64,000 nucleotides of DNA from Rhodococcus triatomae BKS 15-14 (GCA_000341795.1 AODO01000069.1:62001-126000); one strand, 5' to 3'. Shown: positions 31,223 to 40,678, counted from the first letter of the stretch. Program-made: numbers and translations. The notes: generated by a model from the sequence alone, not told the origin.

Positions 31223-31275
31223 CGGCTGAAGGGCACCTTCGTGCGCATCACGCGCGTGAAGGTGCCCTTCAGCCG
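31223..31275. terminator. 18-bp perfect inverted repeat
   Basis: Arms 31223-31240 and 31258-31275 (CGGCTGAAGGGCACCTTC and its complement) pair perfectly around a 17-nt centre that can itself pair partly through G-U bonds. It sits 37 nt after the small-protein pair and 30 nt before the IdeR box, so it insulates the iron-regulated operon from upstream transcription. Confidence 0.7.
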
Positions 31276-31306
31276 AGGACCGGCGCCTCGACCCGGTTCG
31301 GCTAGG

Positions 31307-31325
31307 TTAGGTTAGGTTTACCAGA
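31307..31325 (+). promoter_or_regulatory. IdeR/DtxR iron box
   Basis: TTAGGTTAGGTTTACCAGA matches the TTAGGTTAGGCTAACCTAA consensus at 15 of 19 positions and lies 24 nt before the substrate-binding protein start. An additional TAGG repeat extends it on the left side. Iron-dependent repression is expected. Confidence 0.8.
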
Positions 31326-31348
31326 GCCTGACACGAAAGGTCCGAACA

Positions 31349-32329
31349 GTGCGATCACCCCGCTGGGCGTCCGTCCTCACCGCCACCGTCGCCCTCGTGG
31401 GTGTCGCGTCGCTCACCGCGTGCGGCAGCGGCGACACCGCCGACACCGCGTCCGACAGCTCGGACGGCGCGTTCCCGGTCACCGTCGAGCACAAGTTCGG
31501 GTCGACGACGATCGAGTCCGACCCCGAGCGGGTCGTCACCGTCGGCTTCAACGACCTCGACTTCGTCCTCGCCCTCGGTGAGACGCCCGTCGCGACGCGG
31601 GCGTTCACCGGCTACGACTACCGGAATCGCCCGTGGGCGGAGGGCTATGCGACCGACCTCCCCGAGGTCGGCGGCATGGAACTCGACTTCGAGAAGATCG
31701 CGGCGGCCGACCCGGATGTGCTGGTCGGCACCTACTCCGTGCTCGAGGAATCGGACTACACCACGCTGTCCGAACTGGCACCCACCATCGCGGACCTCCC
31801 GGGCGACAACCCCACCTGGGAGGATCAGCTCTCGACCATCGGCACGGCGCTCGGCAAGCAGGCCGAGGCGCAGGAGGTCCGCGACTCCGTGCGCGCGAAC
31901 TTCGACGCCGCCATCGCCGCGAACCCGCAGTTCGCCGGCCGCACCGTTGCGGTGGCGATGAAGATGGCCGACGGGTTCTACATCTTCGAGCCGCAGGACC
32001 CGCGGGGTGCGTTCTTCACAGAGCTCGGGTTCGCCGCCCCGGCCCAGACCGGTTCGATCACCGCGGAGCGGTACGACCTGCTGAACCAGCAGTCCCTCGT
32101 CGTCGTCGGCGCGACCAAGGAGGACCTGCTCGCGGACCCGCTGTTCGCGCAGTTGCCCGTCGTCGCGGAGGACCGCACCGTCTACCTCGGCGAGTTCGGG
32201 ACCGACGTGCCCGCCGCGCTCGGTTTCGCGAGCCCCCTCAGCCAGCCGTACCTGCTCGACGCGACGCTGCCGGCGCTGACGGCGGCCACCGACGACGACC
32301 CGGCCACGGTCGTTCCGGCAGTCGGATGA
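31349..32329 (+). CDS. iron-siderophore ABC transporter substrate-binding lipoprotein
   Basis: 326-aa FecB/FhuD-type periplasmic-binding protein anchored by a lipobox (LTAC, Cys 25). The start of the binding domain FPVTVEHKFGSTTIESDPERVVTVGFNDLDFVLAL is typical of class III siderophore-binding proteins. GTG 31349 is preceded by GAAAGG. No permease or ATPase gene adjoins it, so it must work with a transporter encoded elsewhere. It is the first gene after the iron box and overlaps the next gene by ATGA. Confidence 0.92.
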   Translation: MRSPRWASVLTATVALVGVASLTACGSGDTADTASDSSDGAFPVTVEHKFGSTTIESDPERVVTVGFNDLDFVLALGETPVATRAFTGYDYRNRPWAEGYATDLPEVGGMELDFEKIAAADPDVLVGTYSVLEESDYTTLSELAPTIADLPGDNPTWEDQLSTIGTALGKQAEAQEVRDSVRANFDAAIAANPQFAGRTVAVAMKMADGFYIFEPQDPRGAFFTELGFAAPAQTGSITAERYDLLNQQSLVVVGATKEDLLADPLFAQLPVVAEDRTVYLGEFGTDVPAALGFASPLSQPYLLDATLPALTAATDDDPATVVPAVG

Positions 32330-33285
32330 CCGAGGTCTCCACGCGCCACCGGATCGCGACCGTCGGCGAACTCGAGGCACTGTACGGCGAACGTCCACCG
32401 GTGACGATGGTGAAGGCGATTCCGTTTCTCGACGACCACTGCCGATCGTTCCTCCAGCGATCCCCGTTCGCGGTGCTCGGCGCTCAGTGCACCGACGGCA
32501 CCCAGCGCAGTCTGGTCGTCGGCGGCGCGGCCGGCGTGGTCGAGGTGGTCGACCGGAACACGCTCCGCATCGAATCCCCCGGCCTCCCGGACTCTCCGGG
32601 CGAGGGCGTGCCGGCCGGCCTGGTTTCGCTGGTACCGGGATACGGCGAGACGTTGCGCGTCAACGGCCGACTGCACCACGACGGCACGGCAGCCGTGCTC
32701 CGGGTCGACGAGGCGTACCTGCACTGCGCTCGGTGCGTGACCCGCTCCGGCCTGTGGGACACCGTCGAGGCCACCGATGCGGTGCGGTCGGGCGCCGGCC
32801 TCGACGATCCGGCGGTTCGCGAATTCCTCACGCGGTCACGGTTTCTGACCGTCACCAGCACCGACGCCAACGGCGGCACGGACGTCAGTCCCCGCGGCGA
32901 CGAGGCCGGTTTCGCGGTTCCGCTGGACCCCCGGACCCTTGCGTTCCCCGACCGACCCGGGAATCGGCGCACCGACACCCTGCGAAATCTGTTGCAGCAC
33001 CCCGAGGTGGCGCTGCTGTCGATGGTCACCGGCGACGACCGAGTGCTGCACGTGCGGGGCCGCGCGACGATCACGGACGATCCGGGCCTCCGGACACTGC
33101 TCGCGGCCGGGCTCGCCGAGCCGGAGCTGGTCGTCGTCGTGGACGTCGACAGGGCGGACCTGCGACCGGACCCGGGACTGACGGCCTCGCGGTTGTGGCG
33201 GCCCGACGCGCGCGGCGCCCATGCGGAACTGCCGCGGGCAGGGCAGATCTGGACCGACCACCTCGCCCTCGACAACGTCGACTGA
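32326..33285 (+). CDS. tandem pyridoxamine-5'-phosphate-oxidase-like split-barrel protein
   Basis: 319 aa. The C-terminal half (about 165-319) is a clear PNPOx-like barrel, with FLTRSRFLTVTSTDANGG, DVSPRGDEAGF, RTDTLRNLLQHPEVALL and VRGRATIT. The N-terminal half appears to be a second, diverged copy (SPFAVLGAQCTDGTQRSLVVGG, ETLRVNGR). Such proteins bind FMN, F420 or heme. Coupled by ATGA overlap to an iron-regulated siderophore-binding protein, it may help in iron release, an inference from context only. It ends 6 nt before the convergent pepN stop. Confidence 0.85.
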   Translation: MTEVSTRHRIATVGELEALYGERPPVTMVKAIPFLDDHCRSFLQRSPFAVLGAQCTDGTQRSLVVGGAAGVVEVVDRNTLRIESPGLPDSPGEGVPAGLVSLVPGYGETLRVNGRLHHDGTAAVLRVDEAYLHCARCVTRSGLWDTVEATDAVRSGAGLDDPAVREFLTRSRFLTVTSTDANGGTDVSPRGDEAGFAVPLDPRTLAFPDRPGNRRTDTLRNLLQHPEVALLSMVTGDDRVLHVRGRATITDDPGLRTLLAAGLAEPELVVVVDVDRADLRPDPGLTASRLWRPDARGAHAELPRAGQIWTDHLALDNVD

Positions 33286-33291
33286 CGGCCG

Positions 33292-35787
33292 TCACCTGGC
33301 GCGCGAACGCACCCGCAGGTCCCGCGCCAGGTGGTCGCGCTGCTCGACGACGAGTCTGCGCAGCGCCGCCGGCGCGTCCTCGTTCGCGGTCAGCCACTTG
33401 TCGACGGGCTCGGTGGAGTCCTTCGCCGGGAACAGTCCGACGACGAGACGCCGCGCGATCTCGATGCTGCGACCGGACCAGATGTCGGTCAGGGTCGCGA
33501 AGTAGGCGGAGTCGTACCGGGCGATCAGGTCGCGACGCTCCCCCGCACGGAACCCGCCGATCATGGCGTCGAGGTGGTCGTTGGTCAGGGTGGTGTCGGT
33601 CAGTGCCGACTCCCAGGCCCAGGCCTTGACGGCCTCGTCGGGGCGGGCGGCGAGAGCACGCAGACGGGCGGTGCGCCCGGACGCGGTGTCGTCCCTCGTG
33701 AGTTCGGCGTCGAGCTCGGCCTCACCGGCGTGACCCGTCGCGGCCAGCGCTGTCCACAGCGACCAGCGCAGATCGGGGTCGAGCGACAGCCCGTCCGGCG
33801 CGGGTGTGGTGCCGTCGAGGAGTGCCCTGATGTCGGCGGCGCGGGAGTCGTCGACGGTCGCGGCAGCCGCGGTCGCGCGCACCCACACCAGCTGCGAGCC
33901 GGATCCCGATTCCGCGGACCAGAGTGTCGCCCAGCATGTTTCGAGCCACTCGTGGCGCCACTGGTCACGCTCGGCGCGACGCAGGTAGTGCCCGATCGCG
34001 AAGGCGGCGTTGGCGGTCGCCGCCGTCAGCAACGCGGTGTGGGATTCGGTCGGGGTGAACCGGCGCGCCACCTCCAGATAGCGGCGCGGGTCGAGTTCGC
34101 CGTCCCGGGTGGCGTTCCACAGCGCGGACCACACCAGCCCGCGCGCCAGCGGATCGACGATCTTGTCGAGCGACTCCTCGACCGTACGGACGGAGAAGCC
34201 GCCGAGCCGCACCTTCGCATAGGTCTGGTCGTCGTCGTTGAGCAACATCAGCGGAGTCTCGGTGACCTCGACCGGCGTTCGCGCGGCGGTGATGTCGACG
34301 GTGATCCGTTCCGCGAGCACCAGCGAGCCCGCGTCGTCGAAGTCGTAGAGGCCGATGCCGAGGGTGTGCGGGCGCGGATCGGTCTGCACGATGTGGTGGC
34401 CCTTGCCCCCGCGCAGGCGCTCGAGCGTCAGCGTGGACATCCCGGTGGTCTGCAGCCATGCCGACGCCCAGGCATCGAGGTCGCGCCCGGAGGTCGCGGA
34501 CAGTTCCCGGAAGAGGTCGTCGAGGGTGGTGTTGCCGTAGGCGTGCTCACGGAAGTAGCGACGGGCACCCTCGAAGAACGCGTCCCGCCCCACGTACGCG
34601 ACGAGCTGCTTGAGCACACTCGCGCCCTTGGCGTAGGTGATGCCGTCGAAGTTCAACTTCGCGGCTTCCAGGTCGACGATGTCCGCGACGATCGGATGAG
34701 TGGTGGGCAACTGGTCCTGCGAGTACGCCCACGCCTTGCGTCGGTTCGCGAACGCCACCCACGCGTCCGTCCACCGGGTCGCCTCCGCACTGGCGAGGGC
34801 ACCCATGTAGTCGGCGAACGACTCCTTGAGCCACAGGTCGTCCCACCAGTTCATGGTGACGAGGTCACCGAACCACATGTGCGCCATCTCGTGCAGGATC
34901 GTGTTGGCTCGCGCCTCGTACTGGGCGTCGGTGGCGGCGCCGCGGAAGACGTACGCCTCGGTGAAGGTCACCAGGCCGGGGTTCTCCATCGCGCCCAGGT
35001 TGTACTCGGGAACGAACACCTGGTCGTATTTGCCCCACGGATAGGGGAACTCGAAGTTGTCGGCGAAGAATCCGAGCCCCTGCCGGGTCACCTCGAGGAT
35101 CGTGTCCGCGTCGAGGTGCGGCGCGAGCGACGCCCGGCACAGAACGCCGAGCGGCACGGTCAGATCGTCCCGCGTCCAGGACGAGTCGACACGATGATAG
35201 GCACCGGCGGCGACCGCGGTGATGTAGGTGGAGATCGGCAGGGTCGGCGCGAACTCCACCACCTGACGATCGTCCGTCACGGCGCGGGAGGCGGCGGACT
35301 GGTTCGAGATCACCTCCCACTCCGCCGGGGCGGTCACGACGAAGACGAAGGGGGCCTTCATGTTCGGCTGCTCGAAGCACGCGAAGACCCGGCGAGCGTC
35401 GGACGGCTCGTACTGCGTGTACAGGTAGGTCCGGCCGTCGACAGGGTCGAGGAACCGGTGCAGTCCCTCACCGGAACGGCTGTAGAGCCCGGTGCCGCGA
35501 ACGACGACGGTGTTGGAGGAGGCGAGCCCGCGCACCGCGATCCGGGCGCCGTCGTGCTCGACTGCGACGGCCGCGCCGTTGACGGTGACCGAGTCGACGG
35601 TGCCGTCCAGGAAGTCCAGCCAGGTCTCGCCGGTCGTCGCGTCGAACTCCACGGTGGTGACCGTCCCGAACCCCGGCGCGCCGTGCTCGGGCGCGGACGT
35701 CAGGTCCAGTTCGACGCGGTAGGAGCGGACGGTGACCGATGCGGCGCGCGCAGCGGTCTCGGCACGGGTCAGGTTCGCGGTGCTCAC
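33292..35787 (-). CDS. pepN: aminopeptidase N (M1 metallopeptidase)
   Basis: 831-aa cytosolic zinc aminopeptidase. The exopeptidase motif GAMEN is at 265-269, the zinc site HEMAH at 299-303 with the third ligand E322 in WLKESFADY, and a long C-terminal ERAP-like helical domain follows. The GTG start at 35787 (STANLTRAE) matches the usual N-terminus of actinobacterial PepN; the frame open further upstream is Arg/Pro-rich and not coding-like. Confidence 0.96.
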   Translation of the reverse strand: MSTANLTRAETAARAASVTVRSYRVELDLTSAPEHGAPGFGTVTTVEFDATTGETWLDFLDGTVDSVTVNGAAVAVEHDGARIAVRGLASSNTVVVRGTGLYSRSGEGLHRFLDPVDGRTYLYTQYEPSDARRVFACFEQPNMKAPFVFVVTAPAEWEVISNQSAASRAVTDDRQVVEFAPTLPISTYITAVAAGAYHRVDSSWTRDDLTVPLGVLCRASLAPHLDADTILEVTRQGLGFFADNFEFPYPWGKYDQVFVPEYNLGAMENPGLVTFTEAYVFRGAATDAQYEARANTILHEMAHMWFGDLVTMNWWDDLWLKESFADYMGALASAEATRWTDAWVAFANRRKAWAYSQDQLPTTHPIVADIVDLEAAKLNFDGITYAKGASVLKQLVAYVGRDAFFEGARRYFREHAYGNTTLDDLFRELSATSGRDLDAWASAWLQTTGMSTLTLERLRGGKGHHIVQTDPRPHTLGIGLYDFDDAGSLVLAERITVDITAARTPVEVTETPLMLLNDDDQTYAKVRLGGFSVRTVEESLDKIVDPLARGLVWSALWNATRDGELDPRRYLEVARRFTPTESHTALLTAATANAAFAIGHYLRRAERDQWRHEWLETCWATLWSAESGSGSQLVWVRATAAAATVDDSRAADIRALLDGTTPAPDGLSLDPDLRWSLWTALAATGHAGEAELDAELTRDDTASGRTARLRALAARPDEAVKAWAWESALTDTTLTNDHLDAMIGGFRAGERRDLIARYDSAYFATLTDIWSGRSIEIARRLVVGLFPAKDSTEPVDKWLTANEDAPAALRRLVVEQRDHLARDLRVRSRAR

Positions 35788-36050
35788 CCGTCCGATCCTG
35801 CCAGGTTCGGCGTCGACCGGGCCGCGGCGCAGGTGGAGGACCGGGCCGACGGTACGAGGGCCGGGCCGAGCAACCGGCCGCCGTCGCCGCATCGGATCGC
35901 GCCGACGGGTGCGGCGTAATCGGCCAATCCCGACCGTCGCGGCCAATTCCGTCGCTGGGCCTTCCCCTGGAGCAGGCGGGTGGCTACGTTTCGTGAAAGT
36001 GTGACGCACGACACTCCGCTGCTGTCGGCCCGGACGACGAAAGGCACCAC

Positions 36051-37628
36051 GTGACGACTTCGACGAGCAACCCGAGCACCCCCCTGACCTGGGTGGATCA
36101 GATCGCCAAGCATGCGAGGGCGATGCCGGAGAAGCCTGCGCTGCGATTCCGCGGCGTGACGACCACGTGGAGGGAACTCGACGACCGCAGCCGCCGGCTG
36201 TCCACCGTTCTGGAGAACGGCGGTGTCGGCGCCGGTGACCGGGTGATCATCCTGCTCACGAACCGGCCCGAGTTCCTCGAGGCGATGGTCGCGATCAACC
36301 GTCTCGGAGCCATCGCCGTCCCGGTGAACTTCCGCCTCGCGGCGAGTGAGGTCGCCTTCCTGGTGGAGAACTCCGGATCGTGCGCGGTCGTCGTGGAGGA
36401 GGCGCTGGCGCCCCTCGTCGCGGGCCTCCGGGGTGACGGTCTCCTCCCCACGTGCCTGGTGGTCGGTGACGACGCGGTGTCGGCCGGACCGGCCGCGCAC
36501 CTCTACGAGACGGCTCTCGCCGGCGCGGAACCCCGGATGGGCAGCGGACCGAGCGATCTCTCGTCGTGCGCGATGATCATGTACACCTCGGGCACCACCG
36601 GTCTGCCCAAGGGCGCGATGCTGTCGTACCAGAATCTGCTGGCGCAGACGATGACGATCGTGCGCGCGTTCCGGCTGGCGGACGACGAGGTCGCGGCGCT
36701 GACGGCGCCGTTGTTCCACATCGCCGGGACGGGGGCGATGCTGCCCAACGTCATCCTCGGATACACCAACGTGATCGTTCCGACCGGTGCGTTCGATCCC
36801 GAGACCTTTCTCGACCTCATCGAGTCGGAGGGTGTCACCTCGTCGTTCCTCGTGCCGACGCAGTGGCAGATGGTGGCGGCCAGCCCGACCATTCCGCAAC
36901 GCACGCTGAGTCTGCGGCACATGTCGTGGGGCGCGGCTCCCGCAACCCCGGCGGTGCTGCGGGCGATGGCGGAGGCGTTCCCCTCCGTCCCGAACGTGTG
37001 TTCCTTCGGCCAGACCGAGATGTCGCCGATCACAACCATTCTCGACGGCGAGGACGCCATCCGGAAGATCGGGTCGGTCGGCAAGCCGGTCCCCCTGGTC
37101 GACGTCCGCGTCGTCGACGCGGAGATGAACGACGTACCGCAGGGGGAGGTCGGCGAAATCGTCTACCGCGGACCACAGACCATGATCGGCTACTGGGAGA
37201 ATCCGGAGGCGACCCGGAATGCATTCGAAGGCGGCTGGTTCCACTCGGGTGATCTCGTTCGCGTCGACGAGGACGGCTTCTTCTTCGTCGTCGACCGGCT
37301 CAAGGATATGATCGTCTCGGGCGGCGAGAACATCTACTGCGCCGAGGTCGAGGCCGTGCTGGCGGACCATCCGAAGGTCCTCGAGGTGGCGGTGGTCGGG
37401 GCACCGCACTCGAAGTGGGGCGAGACCCCGGTCGCGGTCGTCGTACCCCGCGACCCCGACGATGCACCCGTCGCCGACGAGCTGATCGCGTTCACCAGCG
37501 ACCGACTCGCGTCGTACAAGAAGCCGACGCGGGTCGTGATCGTCGACGCCCTGCCACGCAATGCGTCCGGCAAGGTGCTCAAGGCACCGCTGCGCAGTCG
37601 GGTCGAGGAGGAACAGCCGGCCGCCTGA
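36051..37628 (+). CDS. fatty-acid--CoA ligase
   Basis: 525-aa acyl-CoA synthetase. The ATP loop is MYTSGTTGLPKGAMLSYQN, the A5 motif SFGQTEMSP, the hinge FVVDRLKDMIVSGGENIYC and the C-terminal lysine motif LPRNASGKVLKAPLR. GTG 36051 follows GAAAGG by seven nt. An enoyl-CoA hydratase starts 84 nt downstream on the same strand, which suggests a small fatty-acid-use unit. The 263-nt region between it and pepN is the divergent promoter; no clear motif was seen there. Confidence 0.93.
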   Translation: MTTSTSNPSTPLTWVDQIAKHARAMPEKPALRFRGVTTTWRELDDRSRRLSTVLENGGVGAGDRVIILLTNRPEFLEAMVAINRLGAIAVPVNFRLAASEVAFLVENSGSCAVVVEEALAPLVAGLRGDGLLPTCLVVGDDAVSAGPAAHLYETALAGAEPRMGSGPSDLSSCAMIMYTSGTTGLPKGAMLSYQNLLAQTMTIVRAFRLADDEVAALTAPLFHIAGTGAMLPNVILGYTNVIVPTGAFDPETFLDLIESEGVTSSFLVPTQWQMVAASPTIPQRTLSLRHMSWGAAPATPAVLRAMAEAFPSVPNVCSFGQTEMSPITTILDGEDAIRKIGSVGKPVPLVDVRVVDAEMNDVPQGEVGEIVYRGPQTMIGYWENPEATRNAFEGGWFHSGDLVRVDEDGFFFVVDRLKDMIVSGGENIYCAEVEAVLADHPKVLEVAVVGAPHSKWGETPVAVVVPRDPDDAPVADELIAFTSDRLASYKKPTRVVIVDALPRNASGKVLKAPLRSRVEEEQPAA

Positions 37629-37712
37629 CGCCTCCTCCCCTTTTCGGGGGCACCGCCACCCGGTTCCGGGTCGTACTGTCGACTCACCATCGACGGAAGA
37701 AGGTGTGCGCAC

Positions 37713-38492
37713 ATGAACGACGCCGTCCGCACCGAGATCGACTCGGACACCGGGATCGGAACCATCGTCCTGAGCCGGCCGGGACAACGAAACCCGTTGT
37801 CGAGCACCGTGATGCGTCAGGTGACGGGCGCCCTGCGGTCGTTGTCGACGCACCCGGCCGTCCGGGCGGTGGTGATCACGGCCGAGGGGCCCGTCTTCTC
37901 GGCCGGTCACGACCTGTCCGAGATGATCGGCCGCACCCTCGACGAGGAGCAGGCCGTCTTCGACGTGTGCGTCGAGATGATGGACGCCGTACAACAGATC
38001 CCGCAGCCGGTGATCGCGGCTGTCCAGGGACCGGCGATCGCCGCGGGTTGCCAGCTCGCCGCGTCCTGCGACCTCGTCGTCGCATCGGAATCTGCCGTGT
38101 TCGGCACACCGGGTGTGCGGATCGGGCTGTTCTGCTCGACCCCGATGGTGGCGCTCAGTCGGGCCGTCGGCCGCAAGCGCGCCATGCAGATGCTGCTGAC
38201 CGGTGACACGATCAGCGCCGCGACCGCGGCGGACTGGGGACTGGTCAACCTCGTCGTGCCCCCCGAGGAACTGAACGACCAGGTCAGGACGCTGGCGACT
38301 CGGATCACCTCGGCGAGTCCGCTGACCCTGCAGATCGGCAAGCAGGCGTTCTACCGGCAGATCGACCTGCCCCAGGACCGGGCGTACTCCGCAATGGCCG
38401 AAACGATGGCCTCCAACGCCGTGACCTGCGACGCCCAGGAGGGCATGACGGCGTTCCTGGAGAAGCGTCCGCCAGTGTGGCGCGGTGCGTGA
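37713..38492 (+). CDS. enoyl-CoA hydratase/isomerase family protein
   Basis: 259-aa crotonase-fold protein. Oxyanion-hole segments are FSAGHDLSEM and GPAIAAGCQLAASCDLVVA, followed by FGTPGVRIGLFCSTPMVALSRAVG. It lacks the classic pair of catalytic glutamates at the usual GAGCE-like site (QGPAIAAGCQL), which is common in ECHDC3-like members of uncertain reaction. ATG 37713 has GAAGAAGG upstream. Confidence 0.9.
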   Translation: MNDAVRTEIDSDTGIGTIVLSRPGQRNPLSSTVMRQVTGALRSLSTHPAVRAVVITAEGPVFSAGHDLSEMIGRTLDEEQAVFDVCVEMMDAVQQIPQPVIAAVQGPAIAAGCQLAASCDLVVASESAVFGTPGVRIGLFCSTPMVALSRAVGRKRAMQMLLTGDTISAATAADWGLVNLVVPPEELNDQVRTLATRITSASPLTLQIGKQAFYRQIDLPQDRAYSAMAETMASNAVTCDAQEGMTAFLEKRPPVWRGA

Positions 38493-38495
38493 GGA

Positions 38496-38590
38496 TTGAC
38501 GACACGCGGGGCGGGAGTACCGTGATTCCCGGTCGCGACCGCTCTAGCCTGGGGTTCTCACCCGGGACCACCCTGGGGCTCCTCCCAGGG
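38496..38590 (+). promoter_or_regulatory. promoter and structured leader upstream of mihF
   Basis: TTGACG (38496-38501) and TACCGT (38518-38523) with a 16-nt spacer form a plausible sigma-A promoter. The following leader contains a hairpin CCCTGGG/CCCAGGG at 38571-38590 and ends with GAGAAAGG before the gene. Confidence 0.35.
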
Positions 38591-38612
38591 AACCGCGAGA
38601 AAGGCACATCTC

Positions 38613-38924
38613 ATGGCATTGCCCACCTTGACCCCCGAACAGCGCGCCGCCGCCCTCGAGAAGGCGGCCGCGTCCCGGAAGGCCCGGGCCGAACTGCGGG
38701 AGGAACTGAAGTCCGGAAAGGTCACGCTCGTCGAGGTCCTCGACAAGGCGGAGACGGACGAACTCGTCGGCAAGACGAAGGTGCTCTACCTGCTCGAGTC
38801 CCTGCCGAAGGTCGGCAAGGTGAAGGCCCGTGACATCGCGGAGTCCGTCGGAATCGCCGAGACGCGTCGCGTCGCCGGTCTCGGTGCCCGTCAGCGCGCC
38901 GATCTCCTGGCCAAGCTGGCCTGA
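38613..38924 (+). CDS. mihF: actinobacterial integration host factor
   Basis: 103-aa nucleoid protein. Its start MALPTLTPEQRAAALEKAAASRKARAEL and the segment LLESLPKVGKVKA are nearly those of mycobacterial mIHF, and the helix-two-turn-helix end TRRVAGLGARQRADLL matches too. In mycobacteria mihF sits before gmk; here no gmk follows and the gene stands alone with its own promoter and a strong terminator. It could be a second copy or simply relocated. Confidence 0.93.
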   Translation: MALPTLTPEQRAAALEKAAASRKARAELREELKSGKVTLVEVLDKAETDELVGKTKVLYLLESLPKVGKVKARDIAESVGIAETRRVAGLGARQRADLLAKLA

Positions 38925-38935
38925 TCTCCTCGCGT

Positions 38936-38970
38936 GTGAGCCCGGCGTCGCCTGTCGACGCCGGGCTCAC
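38936..38970 (+). terminator. 15-bp hairpin after mihF
   Basis: Perfect 15-bp arms GTGAGCCCGGCGTCG and CGACGCCGGGCTCAC around a CCTGT loop, 11 nt beyond the mihF stop. The flanking CGCG/GCGCG bases extend the stem. Confidence 0.75.
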
Positions 38971-39082
38971 GCGCGTTCGGGGCCCGGCCCTCGATTCACG
39001 CTGATTCCAACCGGCGCCTTTCCGCTCCGACTGCGGAAACCTCTACCCGTGACCGGGTAGTGCGTCGACAGGAGCGTGACAC

Positions 39083-40678
39083 ATGGGTGCACGGATCGAG
39101 CTGGACACCGACGTCCTCGTCATCGGGGGCGGCCCCGCGGGCACGTGGGCGGCGCTACGGGCCGCGCAGGCCGGCGCCGACGTCGTCCTCGTCGACAAGG
39201 GCTACTGCGGGACGAGCGGTGCGACCGCACCCGCGGGCACAGGGGTCTGGTACGTCGCACCCGACCGCGCCGAGCGGGAACGCGCGAAGGCCGATCGGGA
39301 GGCACTCGGTGGATACCTGGCGGACCACCGCTGGATGGACCGCGTCCTGGACCAGACGTTCGAGAACATGAACCTGCTCGCCGACGAGGGGCGTTATCCG
39401 TTCCCGGTCGATCCCGACACCGGACGACAGATCCGCACCGGCGTGCAGGGCCCCGAGTACATGCGCAGGATGCGCGCCTGGATCAGGCGGGCCGGGGTCC
39501 GGATCCTCGACCACTCCCCCGCCCTGGAACTGCTCGTCGACGTGGACGGCCAGGTCCGCGGCGCGGCAGGTCGTCAGCGTCAGGAGGGCCGCGACTACCT
39601 GGTCACCGCCGGCGCCGTGGTGATCGCCAGCGGCGGTTGTGCGTTCCTGTCCGGCGCCCTCGGCACGAACGTCGACACCGGGGACGGCGCGCTGATGGCC
39701 GCCGAGGTGGGAGCGGCCTTCTCCGGCATGGAGTTCTCCAACGCCTACGGCATCGCGCCGATCGGATCCCCGATCACCAAGACCGCCTACTACGGGTACG
39801 CCACGTTCTTCCACGCCGACGGGCGGGTCGTCGAGGGCGCGGGATCGTCGAAGGGACGGTCCGTGATCGCTCAGACCCTGCTGTCCGAGCCGGTGTACGC
39901 ACAACTCGATCGCGCCGACGTCCCGACACAGCGGCTCATGCGACTCGGGCAGCCGAACTTCTTCCTGCACTTCGATCGTCGTGGCATCAACCCGTTCACC
40001 GACCGCTTCGAGGTGACGTTGCTCGCCGAGGGCACCGTCCGCGGGACGGGCGGCCTCGACGTGGTCGACGACAGTTGCGCAACGACCGTCCCCGGGCTGT
40101 TCGCGGCGGGCGACGCGGCCACCCGCGAACGCATCTGCGGTGGCTTCACCGGGGGCGGCAGTCACAACGCGGCGTGGGCGATGTCGTCGGGCAGCTGGGC
40201 GGGAACGGGCGCAGCACGTTTCGCGCGACGGGCCGGCCGGGTTCCGGCCGGCGACCTGCACGCGGCCGGACGGGCGGGTCTGCGGCCGGGCGGGCGGACG
40301 ACCCTGGACGCTTCCGCGGTGGTGGCGGCCGCGCAGCGGGAGCTGGTGCCGTACGAGAAGAACTTCCTCCGCGCCGGACCCCGGGTGGAATCGGCTCTCG
40401 ACGAACTCGAATCACTGTGGACCGCGGTGACACTGGGACTCGGCGGGGATGACGGGGCGGATCGGATCCGCAACCGTCAGGCGGCGGCGATCGCGGCGGT
40501 CGGCCGGTGGATGTACCACTCGACGCTGGCGCGTACCGAAAGCCGCGGAATGAGCAAGCGGGACGACCACCCGGACCTCGATCCGGCTCAGCACCACCAC
40601 ATCCTCACCGGCGGGCTCGACGAGGTGTGGACGCGTCCCGCACCCCGGCGAGCGGCGGCACTGGGAGCGGCGTCGTGA
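39083..40678 (+). CDS. FAD-dependent oxidoreductase, AprA/fumarate-reductase-like
   Basis: 531-aa flavoprotein of the fumarate reductase/succinate dehydrogenase superfamily. The FAD-binding motif VLVIGGGPAGTWAALRAA is near residue 12, and a second dinucleotide block, TVPGLFAAGDAATRERICGGFTGGGSHNAAWA, at about 335-365 resembles adenylylsulfate reductase AprA and related enzymes. The helical C-terminal domain is present. Its stop overlaps the start of a two-cluster ferredoxin (GTGA), the AprA-AprB arrangement. No other sulfur-oxidation gene is nearby, so the substrate is open. Confidence 0.88.
   Translation: MGARIELDTDVLVIGGGPAGTWAALRAAQAGADVVLVDKGYCGTSGATAPAGTGVWYVAPDRAERERAKADREALGGYLADHRWMDRVLDQTFENMNLLADEGRYPFPVDPDTGRQIRTGVQGPEYMRRMRAWIRRAGVRILDHSPALELLVDVDGQVRGAAGRQRQEGRDYLVTAGAVVIASGGCAFLSGALGTNVDTGDGALMAAEVGAAFSGMEFSNAYGIAPIGSPITKTAYYGYATFFHADGRVVEGAGSSKGRSVIAQTLLSEPVYAQLDRADVPTQRLMRLGQPNFFLHFDRRGINPFTDRFEVTLLAEGTVRGTGGLDVVDDSCATTVPGLFAAGDAATRERICGGFTGGGSHNAAWAMSSGSWAGTGAARFARRAGRVPAGDLHAAGRAGLRPGGRTTLDASAVVAAAQRELVPYEKNFLRAGPRVESALDELESLWTAVTLGLGGDDGADRIRNRQAAAIAAVGRWMYHSTLARTESRGMSKRDDHPDLDPAQHHHILTGGLDEVWTRPAPRRAAALGAAS

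Noticed and set aside
33331-35919. 862-aa plus-strand ORF antisense to pepN
   Set aside because: Mirror of the pepN frame; composition is Arg/Val/Gly-rich and no motif appears, whereas pepN has all M1 signatures.
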